Positions 31,551 to 31,601 of a DNA stretch of 31,601 bases are shown piece after piece (within the stretch, counting starts at the first letter, position 1; each line of letters opens with the position of its first letter). The stretch is from positions 1 through 31,601 of the forward strand of contig CAYPCH010000032.1 of NCBI GenBank assembly GCA_964409165.1. Reading direction: 5' to 3'. This DNA comes from CAYPCH01 sp964409165 (GTDB taxonomy: Bacteria; Bacillota; Clostridia; Acetivibrionales; Acetivibrionaceae). Under the pieces are notes generated by a model, which was not told where the DNA came from, ran no database searches, and saw only the letters and a list, made by a program, of their open reading frames with translations. The translations under genes and the position numbers were made by a program.

Positions 31551-31555
31551 TGCCT

Positions 31556-31590
31556 GAAAACAACAAAACCCTGTGCAATAAACACAGGGT
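31556..31590 (-). terminator. Terminator of a gene beyond the window edge
   Basis: ACCCTGTG (31568-31575) and CACAGGGT (31583-31590) form a perfect 8-bp stem. On the minus strand it is followed by TTTTGTTGTTTT. It must end a transcript entering from outside the window. By common synteny the gene may be tuf, but nothing here shows it. Confidence 0.8.
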
Positions 31591-31601
31591 CTTGATATAA
31601 A

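Noticed and set aside
1..31601. tRNA, rRNA, CRISPR arrays, insertion sequences or prophage genes
   Set aside because: None seen. No cloverleaf, no regularly spaced repeats with unique spacers, no transposase or phage reading frames.

Overview
This window comes from a low-GC Gram-positive anaerobe of the Clostridia. The gene order adk-map-KOW protein-infA-rpmJ-rpsM-rpsK-rpsD-rpoA-rplQ, the near-universal GGAGG ribosome binding sites, the shared ECF transporter module after rplQ, and the spore-former-type cupin and DUF2935 proteins all point there. The protein sequences look most like the cellulolytic clostridial cluster III (Ruminiclostridium/Acetivibrio group), but that assignment is inference from memory, not a search.

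Layout. Bases 1-6200 carry separately transcribed housekeeping genes: an L,D-transpeptidase (-), a cupin protein (+), an orphan tryptophan synthase beta chain (+), a ZIP metal transporter (-) and a glutamate dehydrogenase (+). Clear hairpin terminators follow trpB/zupT and gdhA. Bases 6200-10900 are minus-strand genes: a DUF2935 protein, cobT, an O6-alkylguanine-DNA alkyltransferase, truA and a ROK glucokinase. Bases 10870-14210 hold the ECF transporter core (ecfT, ecfA2, ecfA1), interrupted by an RsmC-like methyltransferase gene on the opposite strand. Bases 14300-30833, all on the minus strand, are the continuous S10-spc-alpha ribosomal protein cluster, transcribed from rpsJ down to rplQ. 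It includes secY, adk, map, infA and rpoA. Bases 30834-31601 are the promoter and leader region of that cluster, with repeats upstream and, at the window edge, the terminator of an upstream gene (probably tuf, by synteny only).

Function. The large cluster makes ribosome components together with the machinery that uses or matures them: SecY, adenylate kinase, methionine aminopeptidase, IF-1 and RNA polymerase alpha. Intercistronic RNA in the spc part is short, with several genes overlapping or touching (rpsC/rplP, rplP/rpmC, rplD/rplW, adk/map, rplO/secY). The alpha part differs: long intergenic gaps with strong inverted repeats lie before rpsM, before rpoA and before rplQ.

Most interesting region. 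The rpsJ leader has a strong promoter (TTGCAA-17-TAAAAT under an A/T-rich UP-like tract). The predicted mRNA 5' end is almost immediately followed by a Shine-Dalgarno and a 34-codon ORF. Just downstream of its stop lie an intrinsic terminator and a mutually exclusive alternative stem, and then rpsJ. This looks like a transcription attenuator controlling the whole S10-spc-alpha cluster, possibly reading the translation of a small ORF. Other notable points are an N-terminally extended L22, an L17 with a ~54-residue internal insertion, five TTG start codons among translation genes, and the antisense methyltransferase gene in the ecf cluster.
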